This document shows positions 8,104-17,003 of a DNA stretch of 64,000 nt, one piece after another. Below the pieces are notes generated by a model. It searched no databases and was not told the origin of the DNA. It saw only the letters and a list, made by a program, of their open reading frames with translations. The DNA comes from Shewanella algidipiscicola (GTDB lineage: Bacteria > Pseudomonadota > Gammaproteobacteria > Enterobacterales > Shewanellaceae), in assembly GCF_003605125.1 (NCBI RefSeq), contig NZ_QPQT01000018.1, positions 32,898-96,897 on the forward strand, given 5' to 3'. The stretch's first letter is position 1, and every line of letters begins with the position of its first letter. Made by a program: the position numbers and the translations under genes.

Positions 8104-9636
8104 TTACAATAGAGCTGGGATCCCTTGGATCATGCCTACTGCTAGCATTGCTGCAAGGCAGATAACGAAGGCCAAACCTGGGATAATTAATCGGTCAGCG
8201 ACGCTTAATGTTTTAGCTCGCTCTTTGTCACCAATGAGGCCATTGTTGTCTAAGAACATGGTGAGTGCCCATGCCAGCACAGGATTGGCCACAAACGAGG
8301 CGAAAATACAGATCCCCGCCGCTTGGCTACTTTGGGTGTCTTTGACCATCTGCATACCCGCTTCGAGTAGCGGTAAGAATACCCCCACAAGTAAAGCAAT
8401 TGACATTACAGGGCGCCACACCGTCACATCCATTGGATAGCCAAGTACAGCAACTATGATACACAGTGTACCGAGTAAAATAGCACCAGCAGGAATAGGG
8501 CGTTTTGCAATGGCAGCAGGGATCATATAAGTGCCCCATGATGAGGTGATGTTACCACCACCCACAGCGGTGCCGACCATTTGGCGTAAAGAACAGGTGG
8601 TCATGGTGTCATCAACATCCATGAGTACTTTTTCAGTGCCTTTAGGGTAATTCAGTTCTTGGAAAATACGGTGACCTAAGAAGTCTGGTGACCACATGGC
8701 AACCGCTAAAATCGCAAAGGGAAGTGAAGCGATAAAATGCGCCGCATTAGGCAGGCCTAGTTGCCAACCGTATTCGGTTGAACCCCACCAATAAGCTGGA
8801 TTCAAATTAGGGATACCAGGCTCCGTCACAAATTGCAGATCTAGCCCCGCTCCTAGGCCAAATGCTAAAGCAATCGCGGCAATTGAGCACAATGGGATAG
8901 CTAGCCAACGTTTACCCACCTTAGCAAGATAGGCATATAAGATCACATTCACCAACAAAATAAAGAAGGCTACATAGCCTAAGCTGTAATCCAGAGCATG
9001 CTTGGATTGTAAACTCCCAGCCCAATCGAACAATGAGCTAATTTGACTCTTGGCCCCCATAAAACCGAGGAACACCAATAAACCACCGGCCACGCCACTA
9101 GAGGTGAGGTTAACCAGTCGCGATCCGCCTTTAAAATAACTGAGAATAAGGCCAAAGACACCGAGTAAAATGGCCAGTGCGAGAGGGTGTGCGCCAGCTA
9201 AGGCGATTGCCCCTATCAGTGGGATCATGGGGCCATGATTACCGCCAAGGTTGGCGCGAGGGTTGATAAAACCGGAACTGATAATACAAAAGAGTAACGC
9301 AGGGATGAGCATTTCTACTCGAACAACTTGAATGGCAAACTCGGCACCTAAATTAACGTGCTCCCATTTCTCGGTCAGTCCAGCAGCCCAAGCTGCCATT
9401 ACCGCAGAATACATAACGGTAATGCCGATAGTGCCAGCGATGGCGGGAACAAGGTCTTCCCATTCAAAGCGAAAATCTCGACCCGGTAAGTTAAGACCCC
9501 AACGCCTAGGCTTCATGATTTGTAATTCATGATCTAAGTATTCTTCACGAGTATTAAACTCAGACGCGGGACGATGAAGCGCTTTATAAGACTGCTCTGA
9601 GGTTTCCATTTCTGCGTGTTTGACGGTTTCTGACAT
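8104..9636 (-). CDS. DUF3360 family multi-span membrane transporter
   Basis: A 510-residue integral membrane protein. Residues 1-60 are hydrophilic and contain a FNTREEYLDHEL stretch. About 12 hydrophobic segments follow, with conserved-looking polar motifs: SGFINPRANLGGNHGPMIP near residue 130, SPDFLGHRIFQELNYP near 320 and VDDTMTTCSLRQMVGTAVGGGN near 345. This pattern fits the DUF3360 family, which I recall as resembling the NCS2/SulP type of carriers; no substrate is established. A PdhR/LldR-type operator lies about 193 bp upstream, and pflB lies downstream on the same strand. The context therefore suggests a carrier for pyruvate or another fermentation acid (inference only). Confidence 0.75.
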   Translation of the reverse strand: MSETVKHAEMETSEQSYKALHRPASEFNTREEYLDHELQIMKPRRWGLNLPGRDFRFEWEDLVPAIAGTIGITVMYSAVMAAWAAGLTEKWEHVNLGAEFAIQVVRVEMLIPALLFCIISSGFINPRANLGGNHGPMIPLIGAIALAGAHPLALAILLGVFGLILSYFKGGSRLVNLTSSGVAGGLLVFLGFMGAKSQISSLFDWAGSLQSKHALDYSLGYVAFFILLVNVILYAYLAKVGKRWLAIPLCSIAAIALAFGLGAGLDLQFVTEPGIPNLNPAYWWGSTEYGWQLGLPNAAHFIASLPFAILAVAMWSPDFLGHRIFQELNYPKGTEKVLMDVDDTMTTCSLRQMVGTAVGGGNITSSWGTYMIPAAIAKRPIPAGAILLGTLCIIVAVLGYPMDVTVWRPVMSIALLVGVFLPLLEAGMQMVKDTQSSQAAGICIFASFVANPVLAWALTMFLDNNGLIGDKERAKTLSVADRLIIPGLAFVICLAAMLAVGMIQGIPALL

Positions 9637-10513
9637 AATTTCTCATTCTCCGAAAAGAACATAGTGATTCATCTAAATTGATGATGGCTGCAACAGAATC
9701 CCTAATAAGTTAGTCAAGCGGCGCTGGCTTGTATGCCGTCTGTGATACTCGATTAACTTGGCCGCCACTGTAAATGAAATGAAAACGCTCCATTATAAAG
9801 TGAGCAGATACGTCCTTTTCTTGTTTAAAATTGGTCAGACCAATTTACCTCAAAAATATTAACACAGCCAAATAAGGCTGACATTAAGTATCAATAAAGT
9901 TGAAACTAAAGATTAGATGAATTGGGAGCCACTTAACAACTTACGCCACCAATTAGCCGATTTTTACCAATTAGGCATGCATATTGCGCCGCTGCAGGGC
10001 TCTCACTATCTCACTATTTTGTGAATCGTCCCGCTGGTCTTGGCTTTAGTTTGAGTTACCTCTCTTTGTTGTGCTTGCGGGGTGGCGGTATGACGCAAAG
10101 GTGTGCTGGAGTGTGGGGCGGGTCACGTTTCTTGGCTGGCGTTGGGATATGCCGAGTCATTAATGGTCAGCATTAAGTGTTAGGGGGGCAACCTTGAGCA
10201 TCTGTTGCTCACTGTTAAAATCCACCGCCATGCTTATTGAATCACACCTAGTATAAAGCTTTTAATACAGTGAGTTAGGAGGTTTCCTCGCCGCTTTTAC
10301 GTTATCTCAATATTCGCTGAGGGCGCACTAGTTAGTGTTATCATTTATATTGATACTACTAATCATTATTATCAGATTTTCTTCTGTTTCATTTAACGTT
10401 AACTTATCGATATCGAGTAACTATTTTCGGTAATTTATCATGGAGAACAGAATGTTATTGAGTAAATGCCACAGATACCATCCCCCTTGTGACGGTGCGA
10501 AAGAGAGGCAGTC
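9637..10513. other. Divergent intergenic region, DUF3360 gene / FNT gene
   Basis: An 877-bp region, unusually long for this window. It contains one PdhR-type operator (9829-9845) near the DUF3360 side and an AT-rich stretch around 10320-10440 near the FNT side. A 26-codon reading frame with a good ribosome binding site (10452-10532) overlaps the FNT start. I found no longer gene and no clear RNA gene in it. Confidence 0.5.
9829..9845. promoter_or_regulatory. PdhR/LldR-type operator upstream of the DUF3360 gene
   Basis: AATTGGTCAGACCAATT is palindromic and differs from the pflB site at one central base. Both copies are followed by TTACCT. It is 193 bp upstream of the DUF3360 ATG and about 670 bp from the divergent FNT gene, so the former is the more likely target. 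Confidence 0.72.
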
Positions 10514-10532
10514 ATGTCAACCTCTTCGTTAA
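10452..10532 (+). CDS. Possible 26-residue leader peptide overlapping the FNT start
   Basis: The ATG at 10452 is preceded by GGAG six bases upstream and opens a 26-codon frame. It contains C-H-x2-H and two further cysteines and ends 19 bp inside the FNT gene in another frame. The overlap would allow translational coupling. It may equally be chance; nothing else supports it. Confidence 0.22.
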   Translation: MLLSKCHRYHPPCDGAKERQSCQPLR

Positions 10533-12088
10533 ACTCGCCAGCGGATCATCATCGCCAGTGTTATGTGCAACATCCTAATGCCGCTGCGGTCAATGGAGCG
10601 ATGAGCATGTATTTACATGCCGAGCATTACGGACTGTCAAAAGTCAGTAAGTCCCACGGCCAGTCCATCGGTTTAGCTGTTTTTGCCGGTGCTTTTATTG
10701 CATTAGCCTTTGTGTTTTACATCACAGTGACAACAGGGGTGACTGGTTCGTGGGGCTTAGTTAGGCTAGCGGGTGGGTTGGCCTTCAGCTTGGGCTTAAT
10801 GTTGGTGGTGATCTGTGGCGGTGAGCTGTTCACCAGTACGGTACTTAGCACAGTGGCCTGGGCACAAAAGCAGGTGAATACTAATGCTCTGCTTATCTGT
10901 TGGCTGCGTGTTTATATTGGCAACCTATTCGGCGCCCTCATGATGCTGGGACTGGTTTTTGCTGGTGGTATGCATCAACTCGATGGCGGCTTATGGGGCG
11001 TGAATGCACTGAATATCGCGCAGCACAAACTGCATTATGGTTGGGGACAAGCTTTTGTACTAGGTGTGTTATGTAACATGCTGGTTTGCCTTGGGGTATG
11101 GATGACCTTTGCTAGCAAAGATGCACTGACTAAAGCTATTTTGTTAATGCTGCCGGTGGCCATGTTTGTCAGCAGTGGCTTTGAACACAGCATTGCCAAC
11201 CTGTTTATGGTGCCGCTTGGGATCACTATTGTCCATTTTGCCGATGCGAGTTTTTTTGTTAGCGCAGGGGTCGATGCTACGCAGTATAGCGATTTAACCA
11301 TCAGTAATTTTATCTTACATAACCTGATCCCCGTGACACTGGGCAACATAGTCGGCGGGGGATTATTAGTCGGCCTAGGCTACTGGCTGATAGAAAAACA
11401 GCCTAAGCCTGCCACTGTGCTACAGGTTGCTCCGCCACCTTTGGCCGAGTGCATTACCCCTTTAGCCGTTAAAAAATCAGTCACGCAATTGCCATCTTCC
11501 TTGGCTGAGTCAGTTAATCAAGCGGTGACACAAAACGCTTATGTGCAAGCGCATCCTTTATCAGTAGAGCCTTCTGGAGACCTATCAATGCCTAAATCAA
11601 TTCAAAAACTAAATGTTAGCGACATCATGAACACCACGCCTTTCACTTTAACGCCTGAGTTATCTGTCTATGAAGGCCTTAAGCGCCTATCTAATGCCAA
11701 TGAACGGGGGGCGCCAGTGATCGATGAACAGCAAAGGTTATTAGGGTTTATTTCACAGCAAGATTTATTGCGTAGCCTTTGGTCAGAAGAATATGTGCGT
11801 GGCATTGCCTATAAAGTGGCTGACTTAATGCAAACCCAAGTGCTAACGGTAGCTCCTAATGATGCCGTGGCTGACTTGATTGAACTTATGGTGGTCGACA
11901 GAAATAAATTATTCCCTGTTAGCCAAATGGGTGTACTCACCGGCAGTACGTTTGCTAGTTATGAGGAGCGTTTAAGGCATGCTTACGCTAATAAACCCAG
12001 CAGTTTTCCTGTGGTGGAAGCGGGTAAATTACTTGGGATAATTAGTCGCGAGGCGATAGCGGCAAGAGTCAGCCGAGTATATGGATAA
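10514..12088 (+). CDS. Formate/nitrite channel (FNT) fused to a CBS-domain pair
   Basis: A 524-residue inner-membrane protein. Residues about 45-300 are an FNT channel domain with six membrane segments and the signature GFEHSIANLFMVPLGI, whose histidine is the central residue of the FocA pore. FocA itself is only about 285 residues long. Here a low-complexity linker (about 305-360) leads to two CBS motifs (about 365-425, starting KLNVSDIMNTTPFTLTPELSV, and about 430-520). CBS pairs usually bind adenine nucleotides or SAM-like ligands, so the channel may be gated by energy state (inference). Formate is the likeliest substrate because of the nearby pfl genes; nitrite is not excluded. The ATG follows GAGAGG. 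It is convergent with the LysR gene. Confidence 0.9.
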   Translation: MSTSSLNSPADHHRQCYVQHPNAAAVNGAMSMYLHAEHYGLSKVSKSHGQSIGLAVFAGAFIALAFVFYITVTTGVTGSWGLVRLAGGLAFSLGLMLVVICGGELFTSTVLSTVAWAQKQVNTNALLICWLRVYIGNLFGALMMLGLVFAGGMHQLDGGLWGVNALNIAQHKLHYGWGQAFVLGVLCNMLVCLGVWMTFASKDALTKAILLMLPVAMFVSSGFEHSIANLFMVPLGITIVHFADASFFVSAGVDATQYSDLTISNFILHNLIPVTLGNIVGGGLLVGLGYWLIEKQPKPATVLQVAPPPLAECITPLAVKKSVTQLPSSLAESVNQAVTQNAYVQAHPLSVEPSGDLSMPKSIQKLNVSDIMNTTPFTLTPELSVYEGLKRLSNANERGAPVIDEQQRLLGFISQQDLLRSLWSEEYVRGIAYKVADLMQTQVLTVAPNDAVADLIELMVVDRNKLFPVSQMGVLTGSTFASYEERLRHAYANKPSSFPVVEAGKLLGIISREAIAARVSRVYG

Positions 12089-12112
12089 TCCTCACTGATC
12101 ATTAACGACCGC

Positions 12113-12141
12113 TAAGAATGGGGCTTAAGGCTCCATTCTTA
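12113..12141. terminator. Hairpin terminator between the convergent FNT and LysR genes
   Basis: A TAAGAATGG / CCATTCTTA inverted repeat lies in the 68-bp gap between two converging genes, flanked by AT-rich sequence. It probably serves both strands. Confidence 0.65.
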
Positions 12142-12156
12142 TTATATATCATCGAG

Positions 12157-13062
12157 TTATCTTGTTCTCTGACGGTATTTAGTCAGTCTGCGTGCTTCCG
12201 TTATTAAACAGTCCCTTAGCGGGTTTTCTCCAGAATCACAACGCCAAACAAAGGAGAGATGGCGCTGCATATTAAGCTGCGGCGTCGCGAGGATCACCAA
12301 CTCACCTGCGGCGACCTCTTTCTCTACATCTAAAAAGGGCAGGCTACTCAAGTAAGGTCCATTTTTAACTAGCGCTTTGAGCAAAGAGACATGTTCATAC
12401 TCTTTCCATACATTTAATTTCTCTATTACGCCATGTATTGCCCCTTCAAAAATACGCCGTGTGCCAGCACCCTGTTCACGCAATACCCACTTTGCCTGCT
12501 CTAATTGCGATAAGCTGGTGGTGTTATAGCTGGCATATGGGTGATGTGGCGCGGCAACAACCACTAAATGGTCGTCGAGCCATTGTTCTTGGTACAGGCG
12601 AGTGTCGTCGTTACGCCCCTCAATAATGCCAAAGTCATATTCGTAATTGAGCAGGCCCTCGATAACATTTTCGGTATTTTCAACGGTCAGTTCTATCCTC
12701 AGTTCGGGGAAATCAGTATCGATTTTACTGATAAGTTCAGGTAAGAGATGCTCTGCAGCCGTCTGACTGGAGCATAATCGGAAGCGCCCGCTGATAAGAT
12801 GTTGTTCATGAAGGCCTAATTCAATTTGCTGTGCGTCTTGTAGCAAGCGTCTCGCACGGGGGCGTAGCCAGTTGCCCCAGTGGCTAAGCGTGAGTCGGTT
12901 ACCCTGTCGAATAAACAGCGGTCGCCCCAAGAGATTTTCTAATTGCCCCAGTGACATACTGACGGCTGACTGAGTCATCGACAGTTTTCTAGCGGCGGCG
13001 CTGACACTTTCTAAGCTGGCAACGGCATCGAAAACCATGATTTGCTTGAGTGAATACTTCAT
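12157..13062 (-). CDS. LysR-family transcriptional regulator
   Basis: A 301-residue regulator. Residues about 3-62 form the winged-helix DNA-binding domain (VFDAVASLESVSAAARKLSM, then SQSAVSMSLGQLE-like sequence and LFIRQGNRLTL). Residues about 90-295 form the periplasmic-binding-protein-like effector domain (RFRLCSSQTAAEHLLPELI onward). The ATG at 13062 is preferred over an in-frame GTG one codon upstream. The CbL/CysR-like domain order is typical and nothing is missing. It is divergent from the yhdT-panF pair across a 440-bp gap, so that pair or its own promoter is the likeliest target. The effector is unknown. Confidence 0.93.
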   Translation of the reverse strand: MKYSLKQIMVFDAVASLESVSAAARKLSMTQSAVSMSLGQLENLLGRPLFIRQGNRLTLSHWGNWLRPRARRLLQDAQQIELGLHEQHLISGRFRLCSSQTAAEHLLPELISKIDTDFPELRIELTVENTENVIEGLLNYEYDFGIIEGRNDDTRLYQEQWLDDHLVVVAAPHHPYASYNTTSLSQLEQAKWVLREQGAGTRRIFEGAIHGVIEKLNVWKEYEHVSLLKALVKNGPYLSSLPFLDVEKEVAAGELVILATPQLNMQRHLSFVWRCDSGENPLRDCLITEARRLTKYRQRTR

Positions 13063-13502
13063 CACAGCGAACGTTTCCCCTAACGGAAAAAAGAATGAAT
13101 TTAAAGTATCAATATAATTGATGGTTATTTACCAATGATTGTAGGGGCGTCAATCAGGGGATACAAGTAAGTTGTTGATCTATTAGATGAGATAGAGATA
13201 TGGTTCACTTTTTTGTGGTGACTGTGCGATGACGCACTCTTGTCGGTTCCGTTATCTACTGGTGGGCTGACCTTGGCTACTCAATGTCAATCACCTCTCT
13301 GTTACGGCGCATCTTGGTCGCAGCTCATTGACATGGCGTGGCTATGATCTTAGGCCTATGATCTTAGCGCTATGATATTAGAGTATAGAGTATGGTACGG
13401 CGTTATTTTGCTACTCCACCCTCAGTGTGATGGATTAGGGCTAGCTCATACCTATGGTTTTGTCTAGAATCGAGCCCCTGGTTTATTTCTCGTGTGTTCC
13501 TT
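13063..13502. other. Intergenic region between the LysR gene and the yhdT-like gene
   Basis: A 440-bp divergent promoter region. Its only distinct structure is the three-unit 14-bp tandem repeat at 13342-13383. No reading frame with family features was found. Confidence 0.45.
13342..13383. repeat. Three tandem 14-bp repeats
   Basis: Units at 13342-13355 (CTATGATCTTAGGC), 13356-13369 (CTATGATCTTAGCG) and 13370-13383 (CTATGATATTAGAG) share CTATGATnTTAG. They lie about 120 bp upstream of the yhdT-like gene and could be iterated protein-binding sites or a slippage product. Confidence 0.85.
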
Positions 13503-13697
13503 ATGGTTTCATTGTCGAAAACGGCACTGGTATTAACCCTTGGTTACTTACTGCTGTGGTGCGCTGGCCCCTTATTATTGCAAGAGGCTGGTACATGGGC
13601 TGGGTTACCCTTGTGGTTTTGGTTTTCCTGCATTGCCGCACCATTGCTGCTTATTTTGGTATTGGTGTTAACAATGAGCGTGGTTGATGATGATTAA
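13503..13697 (+). CDS. yhdT: YhdT-like small membrane protein (DUF997)
   Basis: A 64-residue protein with two hydrophobic segments (about residues 7-25 and 34-58) and an acidic C-terminal tail, VVDDD. It resembles E. coli YhdT, which also directly precedes panF. The ATG at 13503 is taken as the start; an in-frame GTG lies three codons upstream. Its last codons overlap the start of panF by up to 11 bp, so the two are translated together. Its function in pantothenate uptake is unproven. Confidence 0.75.
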   Translation: MVSLSKTALVLTLGYLLLWCAGPLLLQEAGTWAGLPLWFWFSCIAAPLLLILVLVLTMSVVDDD

Positions 13698-15135
13698 TCT
13701 GCTGCCAGTATTAGGCTATTTATTGTTGAGCTTAGTGATCACTCGCTGGTGGAGCAATAGGCAAAATCAAAGCAGTGGCGAGCTTTATTCAGATAAAGCG
13801 AAACGGTTCTTTATTGGTGGCGCTTTTTTGAACGGTCCCTTGCTGGCGCTCACACTCGTGGCAACCTACACCAGTGCCAGTTCATTTATTGGCGGCCCTG
13901 GGGCGGCTTACAAAATGGGCTTAGGCTGGGTATGGCTGGCATTAATTCAAGTGCCTGTCGCCATTTTAACCTTAGGAGTGTTGGGCCCTAAGTTTATGCG
14001 CCAGCGCGCCGCGCAGCATGCTACCTTAATCGAATGGCTCGACAGCCGTTATCACAGCCCTTGGCTTAGCCGAATAGCGGTACTCAGTCTCGTGACGGGC
14101 TTTATTGCAATGATCGCGGTGCAATTTATTGGCGGCGCCCGCCTATTTGCTGGGGTCAGCGGCATCAGTTATGAGTTGGGCTTAGGGTTATTTGTGGCTA
14201 CAGTGCTAGCTTACACCTTAACGGGAGGCTTTCGCGCAGTCGTCATGACCGATGCCCTGCAGGGCATGGTCATGTTAGCTGGGTTGTTACTGCTGTTGGT
14301 GGTGATCTTATTACAGGCGCCATTACCTGAGCTGATGCAGCGGGTTAGCGAACATTCACCGGCCATGTTAAGTCCCCACGGGTTAAATGATGCGCTTGGC
14401 TGGCCAATGATGTTGTCATTTTGGGTGTTGATCTGTTTTGGCACCATGGGGTTACCTCATACCCTAGTCAGATTATTGGCCGTTAAAGATCGCCCGTCAT
14501 TGCGGCGAGGTATGGTCTGGGGCACAGTGATCTGTTTCTTGATGACCCTATTGCCCCATTTGTGCGGCGTCCTCGGCCGAGCCTTGTATCCTGAGCTGTC
14601 AGTGCCTGATGACATTATGCCGACCTTGATTGCTGGCTTATTTCATCCGTTTTGGGCTGGGGTATTGCTGGCGGCTCCCATCGCGGCGGTGATGTCGTCG
14701 GTGGACTCTATGCTACTGCAATCGGCGGTGAGCCTTATTCGTGATGGTGCGCTGAAACGCTATCCCAGTTTGAGTTCGACGGTGCAGGTGCGTTTGACGC
14801 GCATCGCCATCGCCCTGATCACCTTGGTGGCCACCTACTGGGCGCTGTCGCCGCCCAAGATGATAGTGTGGATCAATTTGGCCGCCTTCGGTGCCCTGCA
14901 GGCGGTGTTTTTATGGCCGATTATCGCAGGTGTTTTTTGGCCAAGTATTAATGGCACCAGTGCGCTGTTGGCAATGATCTCGGGCTTAGGCTGTTATTTA
15001 TTGCTGCAATGGAGCGCGCCATTTATGTGGCATATCCACCCGATTGTACCGGCTTTGGCGGTCTCTTTGGTGGCGATGCTATTGACCCATATGATCCAGC
15101 GGCGCCCCTCGCAGCAGGCCGATGTACCTTTGTAA
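13687..15135 (+). CDS. panF: Sodium/pantothenate symporter
   Basis: A sodium:solute symporter family (SSS) carrier of 482 residues with about 13 membrane segments, matching PanF length and order. Family sequence seen: LVATYTSASSFIGGPGAAYKMGLGWVWLA near residue 55, ALTGGFRAVVMTDALQG-like sequence (YTLTGGFRAVVMTDALQG) near 180, GTMGLPHTLVRLL near 260 and a PIAAVMSSVDSMLLQ stretch near 340. It imports pantothenate, the precursor of coenzyme A, with Na+. The start is one of two consecutive ATG codons (13687 or 13690), overlapping the end of the yhdT-like gene. A hairpin terminator follows at 15172. Confidence 0.93.
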   Translation: MMINLLPVLGYLLLSLVITRWWSNRQNQSSGELYSDKAKRFFIGGAFLNGPLLALTLVATYTSASSFIGGPGAAYKMGLGWVWLALIQVPVAILTLGVLGPKFMRQRAAQHATLIEWLDSRYHSPWLSRIAVLSLVTGFIAMIAVQFIGGARLFAGVSGISYELGLGLFVATVLAYTLTGGFRAVVMTDALQGMVMLAGLLLLLVVILLQAPLPELMQRVSEHSPAMLSPHGLNDALGWPMMLSFWVLICFGTMGLPHTLVRLLAVKDRPSLRRGMVWGTVICFLMTLLPHLCGVLGRALYPELSVPDDIMPTLIAGLFHPFWAGVLLAAPIAAVMSSVDSMLLQSAVSLIRDGALKRYPSLSSTVQVRLTRIAIALITLVATYWALSPPKMIVWINLAAFGALQAVFLWPIIAGVFWPSINGTSALLAMISGLGCYLLLQWSAPFMWHIHPIVPALAVSLVAMLLTHMIQRRPSQQADVPL

Positions 15136-15171
15136 CGATTAACATCATCAGCCGTTGATTTTAAGCCGATT

Positions 15172-15206
15172 AGCCGCTTAATACTGCCCGATTAAGCGGC
15201 TTTTTG
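15172..15206 (+). terminator. Rho-independent terminator after panF
   Basis: An 11-bp stem, AGCCGCTTAAT with ATTAAGCGGCT (15172-15182 with 15191-15201), followed by a T-run, 37 bp after the panF stop. Confidence 0.9.
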
Positions 15207-15362
15207 TTGTTTGTCGAACGTTTAATTGAGCAAGTGATGAGCAGACGAGGTGAGGCTTGAATCTAACTTGGCCGCAATTTGCTGTGCCAGTGTAAATAGT
15301 GGGTGAATTAGTTTATATTTGCGTGCAGATTGTCTCATCATAATAAGAATCATGGTCGTAAC

Positions 15363-16901
15363 ATGCACTCACAAACTAATCAAGAATCCTCTGTTGTCGC
15401 AACGTCGTTCACCCGCTGGCAGATGCCAGATACCTTAGTCATTATTTTCTTTGTCGCTCTGGCTGCAATGGCATTAACCTATTTAGTGCCGGTGGGCTCA
15501 TTTGACACCCAAGAGATTGTTTATCTTAATGATGGTGTTGAGAAAACCCGCAATGTGGTTGATCCACATTCATTTCAATATCAAGTAGATGTTAGTGGTA
15601 ATGCTGTGATGCAACCCGTGGCGTTGTTTGAGGGCGGCGGTGGCGTGGGCTTTTTTAACTTTGCGTTTGAGGGGTTAGCCTCGGGGTCTAAGTGGGGCAC
15701 GGCCATCGGGGTCATCATGTTTATGCTGGTGATTGGTGGTGCCTTTGGGATCGTGATGGAAACGGGCACCATAGACAATGGTATTTTGCGCTTAATCGAT
15801 AAAACTCAAGGTAATGAAAACCTATTTATTCCTGCACTATTTACCCTCTTTTCGCTAGGGGGCGCCGTCTTTGGTATGGGGGAGGAGGCCATCGCCTTTG
15901 CGATTATTATCTGCCCGTTAATGATCCGCTTAGGCTTTGATGGCATCACCACGGTTATGGTGACTTATGTGGCGACACAAATCGGTTTTGCCAGCTCGTG
16001 GATGAACCCGTTTAGTGTGGCAATTGCTCAAGGTATCGCTGGCGTGCCTGTGTTGTCGGGTGCTGGCGTTCGCGGGTTGATGTGGGCTGGTTTTACGCTG
16101 ATGGGGATCATATTTACCATGCGTTATGGCGCTAAAATTCGTGCCACGCCTAGCTTGTCATACAGTTATCATAGCGATAAGTATTTCCGTGATCATCAGT
16201 CTCATGCCAGCCTAGACTCGCGTTTTAACTGGGGCGATATCCTAGTACTTAGCAGCATCTTAGTGACTGTGGTGTGGGTGATATGGGGCGTGGTGGCTAA
16301 TGGGTGGTTTATTCCTGAAATTGCCAGTCAGTTTTTTACTATGGGGATCGCCGTGGGGGCGATTGCCGTGATGTTTGGGCTCAATGACATGACCGTTAAC
16401 CGAGTGGCCAGCAGTTTTAAGCAGGGCGCGGCGACCATGTTAGAGCCGGCCATTTTGGTGGGCTGTGCCTCGGGGATCTTAATTTTATTGGGCGGCGGCG
16501 ATCCGACTTCGCCTAGTGTGCTTAATACTTTGCTCAGTGGGGCGGGCAGTATTATTGGCCAGCTGCCTGCGGCGTTATCGGCGTGGTTTATGTTGTTATT
16601 TCAATCTGTATTTAATTTCTTTGTCACCTCGGGTTCGGGTCAAGCGGCCTTGACTATGCCCTTGATGGCGCCATTAGCCGATATCGTGGGGGTGAGCCGG
16701 CAAGTTGCGGTGTTGGCCTTTCAATTGGGCGATGGTTTTACCAATGTGTTGGTGCCCACATCGGCATCATTAATGGCGACATTAGGCGTGTGCCGAGTCG
16801 ATTGGGCCATATGGCTTAAGTTTATTTGGCGTTTTATGCTGGGTTTGTTTGTCGTATCGAGCCTATTGGTTATCGCGGCGCATTATTTAGGTTTTGTTTA
16901 G
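15363..16901 (+). CDS. yfcC: YfcC family membrane carrier
   Basis: A 512-residue integral membrane protein with about 12 hydrophobic segments, of the YfcC / C4-dicarboxylate-anaerobic-carrier-like family. Typical features: an early TYLVPVGSFD at the end of the first span, a periplasmic loop, then FVIGGAFGIVMETGTID-like sequence, FSLGGAVFGMGEEAIAF and a C-terminal VTSGSGQAALTMPLMAPLAD. Family members are annotated as putative amino-acid or peptide-derived anion carriers; substrate here is unknown. The ATG at 15363 is preferred over a TTG 33 bp upstream, but neither has a strong ribosome binding site. It converges with the TonB-dependent receptor gene across a shared terminator. Confidence 0.85.
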   Translation: MHSQTNQESSVVATSFTRWQMPDTLVIIFFVALAAMALTYLVPVGSFDTQEIVYLNDGVEKTRNVVDPHSFQYQVDVSGNAVMQPVALFEGGGGVGFFNFAFEGLASGSKWGTAIGVIMFMLVIGGAFGIVMETGTIDNGILRLIDKTQGNENLFIPALFTLFSLGGAVFGMGEEAIAFAIIICPLMIRLGFDGITTVMVTYVATQIGFASSWMNPFSVAIAQGIAGVPVLSGAGVRGLMWAGFTLMGIIFTMRYGAKIRATPSLSYSYHSDKYFRDHQSHASLDSRFNWGDILVLSSILVTVVWVIWGVVANGWFIPEIASQFFTMGIAVGAIAVMFGLNDMTVNRVASSFKQGAATMLEPAILVGCASGILILLGGGDPTSPSVLNTLLSGAGSIIGQLPAALSAWFMLLFQSVFNFFVTSGSGQAALTMPLMAPLADIVGVSRQVAVLAFQLGDGFTNVLVPTSASLMATLGVCRVDWAIWLKFIWRFMLGLFVVSSLLVIAAHYLGFV

Positions 16902-16958
16902 CTTATGGTGTACAGATGAGCCAGGGGCTGGTGCATTAAACTTATTTGGCGCGATAAA

Positions 16959-16986
16959 AAAAACGGCATCCAAGGATGCCGTTTTT
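16959..16986. terminator. Bidirectional hairpin terminator
   Basis: A 13-bp perfect stem, AAAAACGGCATCC with GGATGCCGTTTTT, lies between the convergent yfcC-like and TonB-receptor genes. The A-run and T-run on opposite sides make it active on both strands. Confidence 0.92.
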
Positions 16987-17003
16987 AGTGGGTGATGCTT
17001 ATG

